This document shows positions 32,211-41,275 of a stretch of 64,000 nt of DNA, piece after piece. This stretch comes from Capnocytophaga granulosa ATCC 51502. Lineage in GTDB: Bacteria; Bacteroidota; Bacteroidia; Flavobacteriales; Flavobacteriaceae. Made by a program: the position numbers and the translations under genes. Location: contig NZ_KE150242.1 in the NCBI RefSeq assembly GCF_000411115.1, forward strand, positions 552,218 to 616,217, read 5' to 3'. The notes below the pieces were generated by a model, which had not been told where the DNA came from, did no database searches, and saw nothing but the letters and a program-made list of their open reading frames with translations. Position 1 is the stretch's first letter; every line of letters starts with the position of its first letter.

Positions 32211-33698
32211 ATGAAAAAAAAGACATCTGTACTAAGGTTTGCTGCCTTATCTATGGCTTTGATTACCTCTATGTTACTCTATGCTAAGATGAAACATATT
32301 CCTTTTCCTCCTCCTGGAGGAGAAGTCTCATCTAATAATGCAGAGGGAGAGATTCCTATGGTATATGAGAACCTCTACAATGCTAAGGCCTTGACCCCTT
32401 TCTTTGAGAAACTCAAAGCCTTGGACACCTTAAAGGATAGGAAACTCAACATCGTGCATATAGGAGACTCTCATATACAAGGTGATGCCATGACCAGCCA
32501 AATACGCCAACGCTTCCAATCCCAATTTGGCAATGCTGGTTTGGGTTTTGTCTTTCCTTATTCGCTAATACATACCAATGGAGAGCGCTATGTACGCTTT
32601 TCCTCCAATATCACTTGGGATAGTCAAAAGAATACTAGCCAAGACAATATAGGTGCTATTGGTATTGCAGGATACTCGCTGCTTACCAATAATAAAAATT
32701 TTGTGATAGAACTCAATATAAAAAACAAAGATTATTCATTCAACACCCTACGTATACTCACCCCTAATAATCAACATTTATTCGATTTAGCTATCAGCAA
32801 AACAGGCATTCCCCTCAGGCCAGCTCCTGCTGTTAGGCGAACTGCTTATAAAAACCTCTTTCACAAGGTACAGAAAGGTGAGACACTCTATGCTTTGTCT
32901 AAAAAATACAAAACCACAGAACGTAAGATACAACAAGCCAATAATCTCAAAGGCAATACCATACGAGAGGGAGCGATGCTAAAAATCCCTACCGAAGAGC
33001 CTGTAGTCTCTACAGCTGCTTCTGTGGGAAGTTCAGTGGCTATGAATAATTTTGAACCTCTGTCAGGTGATAATATCTCCCCTCTGGGCTATACCTATAA
33101 CAACCTAAACGGACTGGATCGAATCTATCTTACGCCCAATAGCGAACGATCTAACTTTGCCCTCAATGGCATAGTACTTGAGAATGATCAAAATGGAATC
33201 ATATACCATGCCATTGGAGTCAATGGAGCTCGCTTTTCGGACTATAACAAGTGTAGCCTCTTCTTTGACCAAATACAAGCCCTACAGCCCGACCTTATCA
33301 TTGTTTCCTTAGGTACTAATGAGGCTTTTGGGAGGTTATCGGCGGAGAATTATGACAAACAAGTGGAGAATTTCATCGCACAGATTCGTGAGCACTATGG
33401 CAATTGTCCTATACTGCTAACCTCTCCCCCTCCTTCCTTATTCAAAAAGAAGCTACCCAACCCCTATTGTGAGCAATATACTCATGTGCTTATAGACAAT
33501 TCTGTAAAGAAAAATTATGGTGTCTTTGACATGTACAATGTATTGGGCGGTAGTGAAGGTATGTCCAAGCTCATAGCCGAAAATCTTATCTCTCATGATA
33601 GGGTACACTATACCCATTCAGGTTATGAAGAACAAGGAGGCAGGCTCTATAACGCTCTTATGAGCAACTATTTACAATATAAAAATCAGCAAAAATAA
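32211..33698 (+). CDS. SGNH/GDSL hydrolase-type protein with LysM domain (surface O-acetylation partner)
   Basis: A 495-aa exported or membrane-anchored protein: N-terminal hydrophobic segment (about 8-24), SGNH blocks IVHIGDSHIQGDAM (nucleophile Ser in GDS), IIVSLGTNEA, and the C-terminal D-x-x-H in SHDRVHYTHSGYEEQG. A LysM domain is inserted at about 218-262 (FHKVQKGETLYALSKKYKTTERKIQQANNL to LKIP), which binds peptidoglycan. It is followed 9 bp later by an MBOAT acyltransferase, so the two work as a PatB/PatA-like pair that O-acetylates peptidoglycan or a surface glycan. The pairing is known; the target is inferred. Confidence 0.85.
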   Translation: MKKKTSVLRFAALSMALITSMLLYAKMKHIPFPPPGGEVSSNNAEGEIPMVYENLYNAKALTPFFEKLKALDTLKDRKLNIVHIGDSHIQGDAMTSQIRQRFQSQFGNAGLGFVFPYSLIHTNGERYVRFSSNITWDSQKNTSQDNIGAIGIAGYSLLTNNKNFVIELNIKNKDYSFNTLRILTPNNQHLFDLAISKTGIPLRPAPAVRRTAYKNLFHKVQKGETLYALSKKYKTTERKIQQANNLKGNTIREGAMLKIPTEEPVVSTAASVGSSVAMNNFEPLSGDNISPLGYTYNNLNGLDRIYLTPNSERSNFALNGIVLENDQNGIIYHAIGVNGARFSDYNKCSLFFDQIQALQPDLIIVSLGTNEAFGRLSAENYDKQVENFIAQIREHYGNCPILLTSPPPSLFKKKLPNPYCEQYTHVLIDNSVKKNYGVFDMYNVLGGSEGMSKLIAENLISHDRVHYTHSGYEEQGGRLYNALMSNYLQYKNQQK

Positions 33699-33707
33699 TC
33701 TATTCTT

Positions 33708-35390
33708 TTGAAAATAAACGATTGGCAACAGTGGCTTTCTGACCACTGTAGTGTGGAACAGCTCAAGAGTTGGTTTGCCTACAATGCTGAGGCGCCCTTA
33801 CTCTTTAACAGTAGTCTTTTTTTAGGACTTTTTCTTGTATTTTACTTTGTATATATTCTCACTCGCAAGCATACCTACTTCCGTACGGTATATGTAGTGC
33901 TATTTTCCCTCTTCTTTTATTATAAGGCAGGAGGGAATTACTTTGTACTACTGCTACTCTCCTCAGGAATTAATTACTTTCTTGCCCAGCAAATCCATGA
34001 GAACTGGGGTAACAAGCGATTGCAACGCTTTTTCTTAGCACTGAGTTGTATAGTAAACTTAGGTATTTTAGGCTATTACAAGTATACTAACTTTCTAATA
34101 GACAGCCTAAACCAACTTTTCCATAGTCATTTTGCCCTTCAAGATATCATCTTGCCTATAGGTATCTCCTTCTATACCTTTCAAACGATGAGCTATACCA
34201 TAGACATCTATAGGCGAGAGATCGCCCCTGCCAGATCGTTTTTGGATTTCACTTTCTTTGTGAGCTTTTTCCCTCAATTAGTAGCAGGGCCTATTGTACG
34301 AGCAAAGGATTTTATCCCACAGATATATAAGAAGGTCAGCCTCACAAAAGAGGAAACCGCTCAAGCCCTATTCCTTATTATAGGTGGACTACTGAAGAAA
34401 GCTGTTATCTCGGACTACATCTCTATCAACTTTGTAGATAGGGTCTTTGATGCTCCTAGTAGCTATACTTCTTTTGAGAACCTTTTGGCAGTATATGGGT
34501 ATGCCTTACAGATATATTGTGATTTCTCAGGGTATTCGGATATAGCCATAGGGTTGGCACTACTTATGGGCTTCACACTACCTGAGAACTTCCGTACCCC
34601 TTATCAGTCAAGAAATATCACCGAGTTCTGGCATCGCTGGCATATATCACTATCCACTTGGCTAAAAGATTACCTATATATCCCCTTGGGAGGCAATCGT
34701 CAGGGATCTTTTTGGGGCTATTTCTTTCCTACATTATTTTTTATAGCTACCCTATCTTGGGCATTTATGCAAGGAGGAGAAAGTCTTGTCCCGCTATTTA
34801 TTACCTTAGGAGTGATTATCCTCTTTGAGGTATCCATACTACTATCCCCAGACAAGGCAAAGGCGCTCAGAAGTCATTTTAACCAACTAACTACTATGCT
34901 ATTAGGAGGGCTTTGGCACGGAGCCAATCTCCGATTTATCATATGGGGAGCCCTGCATGGTTTGGCCTTGTCTTTTCACAAGTCTTTCAAAGAGATTTTC
35001 CCTGACAAAACCCCTACTAAGCGTTCCTTCCTCAGAGGTATTGTTGCTCTTATCTCTGTTGTGGTAACCTTCCACTTTGTTGCCTTTTGTTGGATTTTCT
35101 TCCGCTCAAGGGATTTTTCTACGTCAATGACCCTTATAGGGAATATAGGCCAACTTAGTTATGATCCACACCAGTGGTGGGTAATTATAGAAGGTTATCA
35201 GAATGTCATGATTCTATTGGTCATAGGCTTTATTTGGCACTTTTTCCCCTATAAATGGAATGAAGCCCTCAAGCTATTTTTCCAAAGAATCCCTCTGGTG
35301 GGCAAAGCTATTATCGTGGCGGCTGTCTTTTGGTTGGTCTATGCCACTGCTACTGCAGGACCACAGCCTTTCATTTATTTCCAGTTTTAA
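33708..35390 (+). CDS. MBOAT-family membrane O-acyltransferase
   Basis: A 560-aa multi-pass protein that moves acetyl groups across the inner membrane (AlgI/PatA-type). It has about 11 hydrophobic segments. Conserved motifs: LPIGISFYTFQTMSYTIDIYR, FVSFFPQLVAGPIVRA, YCDFSGYSDIAIG, ITEFWHRWHISLSTWLKDYLYIPLGGNR, and the catalytic histidine in LWHGANLRFIIWGALHG. The start appears to be TTG at 33708, 9 bp after the SGNH gene; no nearby ATG is suitable. Forms a two-gene operon with it. Confidence 0.9.
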   Translation: MKINDWQQWLSDHCSVEQLKSWFAYNAEAPLLFNSSLFLGLFLVFYFVYILTRKHTYFRTVYVVLFSLFFYYKAGGNYFVLLLLSSGINYFLAQQIHENWGNKRLQRFFLALSCIVNLGILGYYKYTNFLIDSLNQLFHSHFALQDIILPIGISFYTFQTMSYTIDIYRREIAPARSFLDFTFFVSFFPQLVAGPIVRAKDFIPQIYKKVSLTKEETAQALFLIIGGLLKKAVISDYISINFVDRVFDAPSSYTSFENLLAVYGYALQIYCDFSGYSDIAIGLALLMGFTLPENFRTPYQSRNITEFWHRWHISLSTWLKDYLYIPLGGNRQGSFWGYFFPTLFFIATLSWAFMQGGESLVPLFITLGVIILFEVSILLSPDKAKALRSHFNQLTTMLLGGLWHGANLRFIIWGALHGLALSFHKSFKEIFPDKTPTKRSFLRGIVALISVVVTFHFVAFCWIFFRSRDFSTSMTLIGNIGQLSYDPHQWWVIIEGYQNVMILLVIGFIWHFFPYKWNEALKLFFQRIPLVGKAIIVAAVFWLVYATATAGPQPFIYFQF

Positions 35391-35499
35391 CGATTAGTTT
35401 TTCAAACTACAAAACACTGAAAATCAATACAAAAGAAAAAAGTTGAGAAAAAACACAAAAAAATTTCATCAAAAGGCTTGCAGGTTCAAAAAAAAGTTG

Positions 35500-35507
35500 T
35501 ACCTTTG
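35500..35507 (+). promoter_or_regulatory. Promoter (TTG...TACCTTTG) for the tRNA-Glu pair
   Basis: The -7 box TACCTTTG has a TTG at 35479-35481, 18 bp apart, upstream of the first tRNA-Glu. Confidence 0.6.
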
Positions 35508-35542
35508 CACTCGCAATTGAGAAACATATTTACAGACTCAAT

Positions 35543-35614
35543 GGTCCGTTCGTCTAGGGGTTAGGACGCAAGGTTTTCATCCTTGTAACAGGGGTTCGAT
35601 TCCCCTACGGACTA
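35543..35614 (+). tRNA. tRNA-Glu (anticodon UUC), copy 1
   Basis: A 72-nt cloverleaf: acceptor GGTCCGT/ACGGACT with A73, D arm GTCT/GGAC, anticodon arm CAAGG-TTTTCAT-CCTTG with TTC at positions 34-36, and T arm AGGGG-TTCGATT-CCCCT. CCA is not encoded. Confidence 0.95.
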
Positions 35615-35637
35615 CTAACTAATGTTTTTCATTGCAT

Positions 35638-35709
35638 GGTCCGTTCGTCTAGGGGTTAGGACGCAAGGTTTTCATCCTTGTAACAGGGGTTCGATTCCCC
35701 TACGGACTA
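35638..35709 (+). tRNA. tRNA-Glu (anticodon UUC), copy 2
   Basis: Identical over its full length to the first copy, 23 bp downstream, without encoded CCA. Probably one transcript with it. Confidence 0.95.
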
Positions 35710-35757
35710 CATAATTTTAGTAATTTTATACAATACCACTTTAATTGAGATAAGAAT

Positions 35758-36015
35758 ATGGCAAACCATAAGTCAGCAATCAAAAGAATCAGAAGAAATG
35801 AGGCTGCTCGCCTTAGAAATCGCTATCAACATAAAACTACTCGTAACGCTATCAAGAAATTGCGTACTACTACTGATGTAGCTGTAGCTAAGGAACTATT
35901 ACCAAATGTAGTTTCCATGATTGATAAGTTAGCAAAAAGAAACATTATCCACAAGAACAAAGCGGGTAATCTTAAGAGTAGCTTAATGAAGCATGTAAAT
36001 TCATTAGTAGCTTAG
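35758..36015 (+). CDS. rpsT: 30S ribosomal protein S20
   Basis: 85 aa, basic, helical. [22 protein letters not shown] and the lysine- and arginine-rich three-helix pattern with [13 protein letters not shown] at the end are typical of S20, which binds 16S rRNA during 30S assembly. It lies 48 bp after the second tRNA-Glu and may be read from the same promoter; a strong terminator follows. Confidence 0.96.
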   Translation: MANHKSAIKRIRRNEAARLRNRYQHKTTRNAIKKLRTTTDVAVAKELLPNVVSMIDKLAKRNIIHKNKAGNLKSSLMKHVNSLVA

Positions 36016-36058
36016 AAAATCATTTGCTCATAGTGAAATATTTAAAATTACTATTAAT

Positions 36059-36098
36059 AAAGACTATTCTTTTTAGCGAATAGTCTTTATTTTTTTAT
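36059..36098 (+). terminator. rpsT terminator
   Basis: AAAGACTATTC (36059-36069) and GAATAGTCTTT (36078-36088), followed by ATTTTTTTA. Confidence 0.85.
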
Positions 36099-36109
36099 AG
36101 CTAATAATA

Positions 36110-36148
36110 AAAGACCAATGACAGATCATTTTTGTCACTGGTCTTTGG
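36110..36148 (-). terminator. ppk1 terminator
   Basis: An AAAGACCAnTGACA stem with its complement TGTCAnTGGTCTTT (one mismatch). On the minus strand it is followed by TTTTATTATT, past the ppk1 stop at 36152. Confidence 0.65.
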
Positions 36149-36151
36149 TCT

Positions 36152-38206
36152 TTATTTCTTGTCGTTATAATAGTTATAAATGGCTTCCTGAGAAGAGATA
36201 CCTTGCTGCTGGGAGCGATAAACATTCTGTTGGTTTTCGTCAATAATACGTGCTTTTATATGGTCATTCCAAGCCAAATGGAAAGTATCCCAAAGTTGTT
36301 GCTTTATATCCTCTTGGTATACTGGGCAAGATACCTCTACCCTATTGTTGAGGTTGCGAGACATCCAGTCGGCTGAGGAAATATAATAAATTGGCTGACC
36401 ATCGTTGCCAAAGATATACAAACGAGAATGCTCCAAAAAGCGATCTAGTATACTAATTACCTCTATATGCTCGCTAAGCCCCTTGACTTGAGGTAATAAA
36501 CCACATACCCCACGTACAATCATCTGAATTTTAACCCCTGCTTGGCTAGCCTCATATAGCTTCTCTATCATCTGCTCATTGGTTAGTCCATTCATTTTGA
36601 GTTTTAAGAAAGCCTCTTTGCCTGCTTTGGCCAAGGCTATTTCTCTATCAATGAGCGATAGGAAGGTACTTTTGGTCGTATAAGGTGAAACTAAAAGATG
36701 CTCATATTGGAATTGTTGAAAAGGCGTATCAAAGAACTTAAAGACCCGATCGATCTCGTCCAATATCCCTTGATGTGCCGTAAACAGCGTATAATCGGTA
36801 TATATCTTTGCAGATGACTCATTGAAATTGCCCGTACTGATAAAACCATAACGACGTATCTCTTCCCCCTCTTCACGCTCTATAACCCCTATTTTGCTAT
36901 GCACTTTAAGTCCTCGTACCCCAAAGATGGTATTGACTCCCTCCCTTTGTAGTTGCTCTGCATAGTGGATATTAGCCGTTTCATCAAAGCGCGCTTGTAG
37001 CTCAATTTGTACAGTAACTTTCTTGCCGTTTTTCACTGCATTGATCAGAGAATTAATCACCTGTGACTGTTTGGCCAAACGGTAAATTGTAATCTTTATA
37101 CTCTTGACCTTAGGGTCAAGGGCGGCTTCTCTTAAGAAACGTATCAGATAAGAAAAGCTATGATAAGGTGTATATTGCAAGAAATCCCGCTGGGCGATCT
37201 GGGCAAACAAACTCTCTTCCACCTTGAGAGCTTTGATAGGGCAAGGATGGAACGGCTTATACATCAATTCTTTGCGCTCACAGTGAGGAAAATTCATATA
37301 ATCACGCCTATTGTGATAACGTCCTCCTGCGATGACACTATCAGTGGATTGTATGCCCATTTTCTCCTTTAGAAAACGTAACATCTCCTCATCAATGAGT
37401 TTGTCATAGATAAACCGTACAGGCTCAGCACGCTTACGCCCTTCCACACTAGTGGAAATCTTCTCTATAAAACTCTTATTAAGGTCGGTATCCAAGTCCA
37501 ATTCTGCATTGCGTGTGATCTTAATCATATAAGCAGAGAGCTCCTCACAAGGAAAAATATAGAAATGAGAGCTAAGACAGAAGCGAATCACATCGTCCAA
37601 GAGAATGATATAATCAGCATTACCCACCTTAGGCAATACGATAAAGCGTTCCAAGGTCTTGGGGAGTTCTATAAGAGCGTACTGGAGCTTGTGCTTTTTT
37701 CCACTTTTGGAAGAGAGCAGCATACGCACAGCCAAATAAGCCACATCGTCCTTGAGGTTAGGGAGTGCCTCCACCTCATTGAGGATAATGGTAAAAAGAG
37801 CTGGACTTATGGTATTGATAAAATAATCTCTTACATACTCCACATGCTCTGGAAGAATCTCGGTTTCATTGATAATATAGATATCCTCCTTTTTCAGCTC
37901 CTGCTTAATCTGTTCCAAAATAGCAAGACTCTTTTGCTGGAGGAGTACCACTTGGCTGTTGATCTGCTCCAATAGCGAATGTGCCTGAGCAATCATGGCT
38001 TCGTCCTTAAGGAGTCTAAAATCACGCCTTGCAATGGCATAGCGCACACGAAAGAACTCGTCCAAGTTATTAGAGAAAATACCTACAAAACGCATACGCT
38101 CTACCAAGGGATTTCTTGGGTCACTGGCCTCCTGTAGGACACGTTCGTTAAAAGAGAGCCAACTGAGGTCTCTGTTTCGGATAGGAACTTTGGGTTGTGT
38201 TTTCAT
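36152..38206 (-). CDS. ppk1: Polyphosphate kinase 1
   Basis: Makes inorganic polyphosphate from ATP, reversibly. 684 aa, full length. The N-terminal helical domain begins IRNRDLSWLSFNERVLQEA. Catalytic histidines lie in the two phospholipase-D-like domains: LKVHSKIGVIEREE and LEHSRLYIFGNDG. The ATP-binding region includes SIKITIYRLAKQSQVINSLINAVKNGKKV. It follows batD by 11 bp on the same strand and is probably co-transcribed with batC-batD. No ppx lies nearby. Confidence 0.95.
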   Translation of the reverse strand: MKTQPKVPIRNRDLSWLSFNERVLQEASDPRNPLVERMRFVGIFSNNLDEFFRVRYAIARRDFRLLKDEAMIAQAHSLLEQINSQVVLLQQKSLAILEQIKQELKKEDIYIINETEILPEHVEYVRDYFINTISPALFTIILNEVEALPNLKDDVAYLAVRMLLSSKSGKKHKLQYALIELPKTLERFIVLPKVGNADYIILLDDVIRFCLSSHFYIFPCEELSAYMIKITRNAELDLDTDLNKSFIEKISTSVEGRKRAEPVRFIYDKLIDEEMLRFLKEKMGIQSTDSVIAGGRYHNRRDYMNFPHCERKELMYKPFHPCPIKALKVEESLFAQIAQRDFLQYTPYHSFSYLIRFLREAALDPKVKSIKITIYRLAKQSQVINSLINAVKNGKKVTVQIELQARFDETANIHYAEQLQREGVNTIFGVRGLKVHSKIGVIEREEGEEIRRYGFISTGNFNESSAKIYTDYTLFTAHQGILDEIDRVFKFFDTPFQQFQYEHLLVSPYTTKSTFLSLIDREIALAKAGKEAFLKLKMNGLTNEQMIEKLYEASQAGVKIQMIVRGVCGLLPQVKGLSEHIEVISILDRFLEHSRLYIFGNDGQPIYYISSADWMSRNLNNRVEVSCPVYQEDIKQQLWDTFHLAWNDHIKARIIDENQQNVYRSQQQGISSQEAIYNYYNDKK

Positions 38207-38217
38207 TTTTCATAGTA

Positions 38218-40038
38218 TTACAATTGTTTGTCAAGTAAGGCAATGATGGTAGCTGCCTGTTGGTAATCATTATTAATATCGGTCTGTGTATAAGGAGCAT
38301 AGCGCGCCATTTCACAGTTGGAGAGCAATTGGATAAAGTCTCTAAGAGGCTGAGCTGCCACACCCTTATCGGTGAGGAGTTGCTGAATCTTATCCTTGCT
38401 CAGTTCACTTGTTTCAATATAAAGTTTGGCCTTGAGATAGGTATGTAAGCCACGCTCTAAAGCCTCATAGAAAGCCTCCTTATTGGTAAGGTTCTTTTTG
38501 GCGGCAGAGAGATATTTCTTAGCCAAACGGCTAGTTCTACGGCTTCTGTTTTCTTGCGTATCATCGTTTCGCTTTTGGTAGATATACCAGAAAACAAGTA
38601 CCAAAGGAATCAGCAACAAAGGCAACAACCATAAGAGATAGAAAGTTGTGGATGAGAAGAACATAGGTCTGTTCACCGAAAGCAACTCAGAAGCCTCCTT
38701 AAGGGGCTGGAATTGACCCTGCTCTAGGGTAGTTGCTCCTTGTTCTTGCTCTTGGGTAGGCTTGTATTCCTGTCCGTTGAGTACCTCTATAGTAATATTC
38801 TCTGAGGTGAGAGTTTCATACTTTTGAGTTTCAGGATTGAAGAAAGTGAAGCTCAGAGGCGGGATAGGAAATTTTCCTTTGTATTGAGGCACGATGGTAT
38901 AGCTATGAGTAATGTCCCCACTCACACCCGTGGTACTATTGGTTAAGTTTTCTTTTTCCTTAGGTGCGTACACCTCCAAGGCAGGAGGGAAGGATAATTT
39001 AGGAATATCAAACAGCTTAAAATTTCCCTTTCCTGAAATCACTACCTCACCTTCGGTAGTCTCACCCGCATTGAGTGTACGTGTGGGGAAATTCATAGAC
39101 AAGGAGAAGTTACCCACTGCCCCAGAGAAGTTGGCTGGCTTGCCCTCTTCGGGTAAGGGGAGCACATTGATCTTAGTGGTAGCTGTCTGCAAGCTACGGG
39201 TACGAGTTATATAAGAGCGATTTCCGAAGAAATCCACTTGGTTGGAGGGCAATTGTAGAACAAAGGTAGAAGAGAAGGGGCTGATCACCTGCTCACCTGC
39301 CTGTTGGGGATACAATAGCACCTGCTTGAGGGTTACACAACGGAAAGGACGCCCATTGCGTACCACTTCGGTTACTTGAATCTTATCTAAGAGCTGTTGG
39401 CTCCAGAAGTTAGCATAGCGAGGCTCTTGTATATTCTCCAATCCCGCTATACCGAAGCGTGCATCAATATAAAGCTTATAGGTAATGGCTATGGGCTGAT
39501 TGACATACACCTGTTTTTCAGAGATTTCTGCAACCATAAAGAGTTCGTCCTTAGTAGGTTCTATCACCTGAGTAGGTTGTTCATCCTCACTACCAAAAGG
39601 ATCAAAGCCAAAGGGGAAGCCCCCAAAAGGATTAGAAGGTGGTGGGGTAGTCTGTGCATTACGTGGATGAGAAACAGGATCTGTTACCTCTATCGTTATA
39701 GGTTTGGTCTTGTACTCCTTTCCATCAATAATAATAGCTGCTGCCCCTATGGTAAGTTTGCCCTTGCGCTTGGGCTGGAGCATATAGGTGTAAGTCTTTG
39801 AAAAGCTACGGTTTCCATTGATCCAAGAGTGAGAAATGGATTGGGTAGGCCCTGTAACCTCAAAGTTCTCAAAAGAAGGTGGCACGAAGTTGTCTCCTTC
39901 CTTATTCATGGTAAAATCTACCCTAAGATATTCGTTTTCGCCCAAGGAAGTGCGAGAAGGTTGTGCCTTGAAGGAAACCTCCTGTGCTAAAGATATAGTG
40001 GTTAGAAAAAGTAATATATAAAATAAAAAATTACGCAT
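38218..40038 (-). CDS. batD: BatD-family protein (oxygen tolerance), exported and membrane-anchored
   Basis: 606 aa. Signal peptide MRNFLFYILLFLTTISLAQ with start at 40038 (an upstream in-frame start at 40056 would bury it). Several beta-sandwich repeats (about 20-430), with the conserved ASQ-like PSRTSLGENEYLRVDFTM, the GAAAIIIDGKEYKTKPITIEV block, and one membrane helix (about 463-485, FYLLWLLPLLLIPLVLVFWYIYQ) ahead of a cytosolic helical tail. Bat proteins act in envelope integrity and stress in Bacteroidota. batC precedes it by 42 bp; batA and batB are not in the window. Confidence 0.9.
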   Translation of the reverse strand: MRNFLFYILLFLTTISLAQEVSFKAQPSRTSLGENEYLRVDFTMNKEGDNFVPPSFENFEVTGPTQSISHSWINGNRSFSKTYTYMLQPKRKGKLTIGAAAIIIDGKEYKTKPITIEVTDPVSHPRNAQTTPPPSNPFGGFPFGFDPFGSEDEQPTQVIEPTKDELFMVAEISEKQVYVNQPIAITYKLYIDARFGIAGLENIQEPRYANFWSQQLLDKIQVTEVVRNGRPFRCVTLKQVLLYPQQAGEQVISPFSSTFVLQLPSNQVDFFGNRSYITRTRSLQTATTKINVLPLPEEGKPANFSGAVGNFSLSMNFPTRTLNAGETTEGEVVISGKGNFKLFDIPKLSFPPALEVYAPKEKENLTNSTTGVSGDITHSYTIVPQYKGKFPIPPLSFTFFNPETQKYETLTSENITIEVLNGQEYKPTQEQEQGATTLEQGQFQPLKEASELLSVNRPMFFSSTTFYLLWLLPLLLIPLVLVFWYIYQKRNDDTQENRSRRTSRLAKKYLSAAKKNLTNKEAFYEALERGLHTYLKAKLYIETSELSKDKIQQLLTDKGVAAQPLRDFIQLLSNCEMARYAPYTQTDINNDYQQAATIIALLDKQL

Positions 40039-40080
40039 AGACTTTGCTTTTATCAAACAAATAAGTTATCGTTTGGCTCA

Positions 40081-41091
40081 TTACCAATCTTTTCTATCGG
40101 TACGAGAGGCTTTGCCCTTTATTTTTTTAGCATTTATTTTCTCTTGTGTTTTCTTTTCTTCGTTGCTTATCGCATTGAGAATACGATTGATTTGTTCAGG
40201 AGAGAGTTCTCCCTGTTGTCTCCCTTCTGGATTGCCTCCGTTATTTTCATTATTCTGTTGGTTCTCTCTATCTTGTGGTTGTGAAGGCTGTCTTTCAGGC
40301 TGTCCTTGTCCGTTATTGTTATTTTTATTATCTTGGTTGTTCTTTTTGTCTTTGTTATCTTTATTTTGGTTATTGTTATTGTTTTGATTATTGTTATTTT
40401 GGTCTTTATTATCCTTATTATTTTTGTTTTGTTGATCTTTGTTGTCTTTGTTATCCTTATTTTGTTGGTCTTTGTTATCTTTGTTTTGTTGGTCTTTGTT
40501 ATCCTTGTTTTGTTGGTCTTTGTTATCTTTGTTTTGTTGGTCTTTATTATCTTTGTTTTGTTGATCTTTGTTATCCTTGTTTTGTTGGTTCTTGTTATCT
40601 TTAGGTTTTTGTTTTGACAGTTTATCTTTAGCTACCGCAAGGTTATAGCGTGTCTCATCATCAGCAGGATTGTTACGCAGTGCCTCCTTATAGAATTGTA
40701 CCGCCTGATCATATTCTTCTTTCTCCATAGCTATGTTGCCCAAGTTATGGAAAGCCCTATGTTTTTCTTCTTTGGTTGCCTTCTTATTCATAGTGGTCTC
40801 TCTGAAGTGATTAGCCGCCTCCCCGTAAGCCTTTTGGGAATAGAGCACATCGCCCATATTGTATTGAGCGGCTGTGTTGTCGGGATTCTTGGAAATTGCT
40901 TTGCGGTAATCCATTTCAGATTCTGGGAGTTTATTTGCTTTGCCTGCTTTATATCCCTCATAGGCAAATACTTGCGATTGTTTGTCTAATTTTTCTCTTT
41001 TTGCTTGTTCCTTAGCAGCAGATTCGTTTTCTTTTTGAGCAAAAATGAATGTAGGAAAGAAGACAAGTAGCCATATATATAGTCTTTTCAT
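40081..41091 (-). CDS. batC: BatC-like TPR protein with 24-bp repeat-encoded NKDNKDQQ array
   Basis: 336 aa. Signal peptide MKRLYIWLLVFFPTFIFAQ at the start at 41091 (a -7 box at 41119-41126 excludes 41121). Three TPR-like units follow (about 45-150: AYEGYKAGKANKLPESEMDYRKAI, AQYNMGDVLYSQKAYGEAANHF, AFHNLGNIAMEKEEYDQAVQFY). Then comes a long low-complexity Asn/Lys/Asp/Gln array and a short conserved C-terminal tail (LSPEQINRILNAI). TPRs probably bind partner Bat proteins; the array is likely a flexible linker of variable length. Operon with batD. Confidence 0.85.
   Translation of the reverse strand: MKRLYIWLLVFFPTFIFAQKENESAAKEQAKREKLDKQSQVFAYEGYKAGKANKLPESEMDYRKAISKNPDNTAAQYNMGDVLYSQKAYGEAANHFRETTMNKKATKEEKHRAFHNLGNIAMEKEEYDQAVQFYKEALRNNPADDETRYNLAVAKDKLSKQKPKDNKNQQNKDNKDQQNKDNKDQQNKDNKDQQNKDNKDQQNKDNKDQQNKDNKDNKDQQNKNNKDNKDQNNNNQNNNNNQNKDNKDKKNNQDNKNNNNGQGQPERQPSQPQDRENQQNNENNGGNPEGRQQGELSPEQINRILNAISNEEKKTQEKINAKKIKGKASRTDRKDW
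40425..40600. repeat. 24-bp tandem repeat inside batC
   Basis: Unit TTTGTTATCTTTGTTTTGTTGGTC (shown in parts: TTTGTTATC, TTTGTTTTG, TTGGTC) repeated about six times with minor changes, coding for NKDNKDQQ in batC. The period is a multiple of three, so copy-number changes stay in frame. Confidence 0.85.
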
Positions 41092-41118
41092 AATTCTAAA
41101 GTTATTGATTTTATCGCA

Positions 41119-41126
41119 CAAAAATA
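41119..41126 (-). promoter_or_regulatory. -7 box (TATTTTTG) for batC-batD-ppk1
   Basis: TAnnTTTG on the minus strand. It overlaps the in-frame start at 41121, so the start is 41091. Confidence 0.6.
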
Positions 41127-41240
41127 CGATATTATTCCCATAAAAATTCTTTTTTGTCTTTATTTTAATACTTCCAATAGATATATTCTATACAAATTGC
41201 TAATTTACTTTTTCTTTTCTATTCTCTTATGTGAAAATAA

Positions 41241-41272
41241 AAAAAATCCCCTATGAGAAGAGGATTTTTTAA
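41241..41272 (-). terminator. Terminator of oligopeptidase B gene
   Basis: AAAAAATCC and GGATTTTTT flank a 12-nt loop (about 41241-41270). The stop of the peptidase gene at 41276 precedes it on the minus strand. Confidence 0.7.
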
Positions 41273-41275
41273 AAG

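Noticed and set aside
40425..40600. Regular repeats considered as a CRISPR array
   Set aside because: Contiguous in-frame 24-bp units without unique spacers, and no cas genes anywhere in the window.
40275..40617. Long plus-strand open frames rich in Cys/Phe/Tyr/Leu or Val/Ile opposite batC
   Set aside because: They are the antisense reading of the 24-bp repeat array; low complexity, no start signals, and batC on the other strand is a recognised gene.
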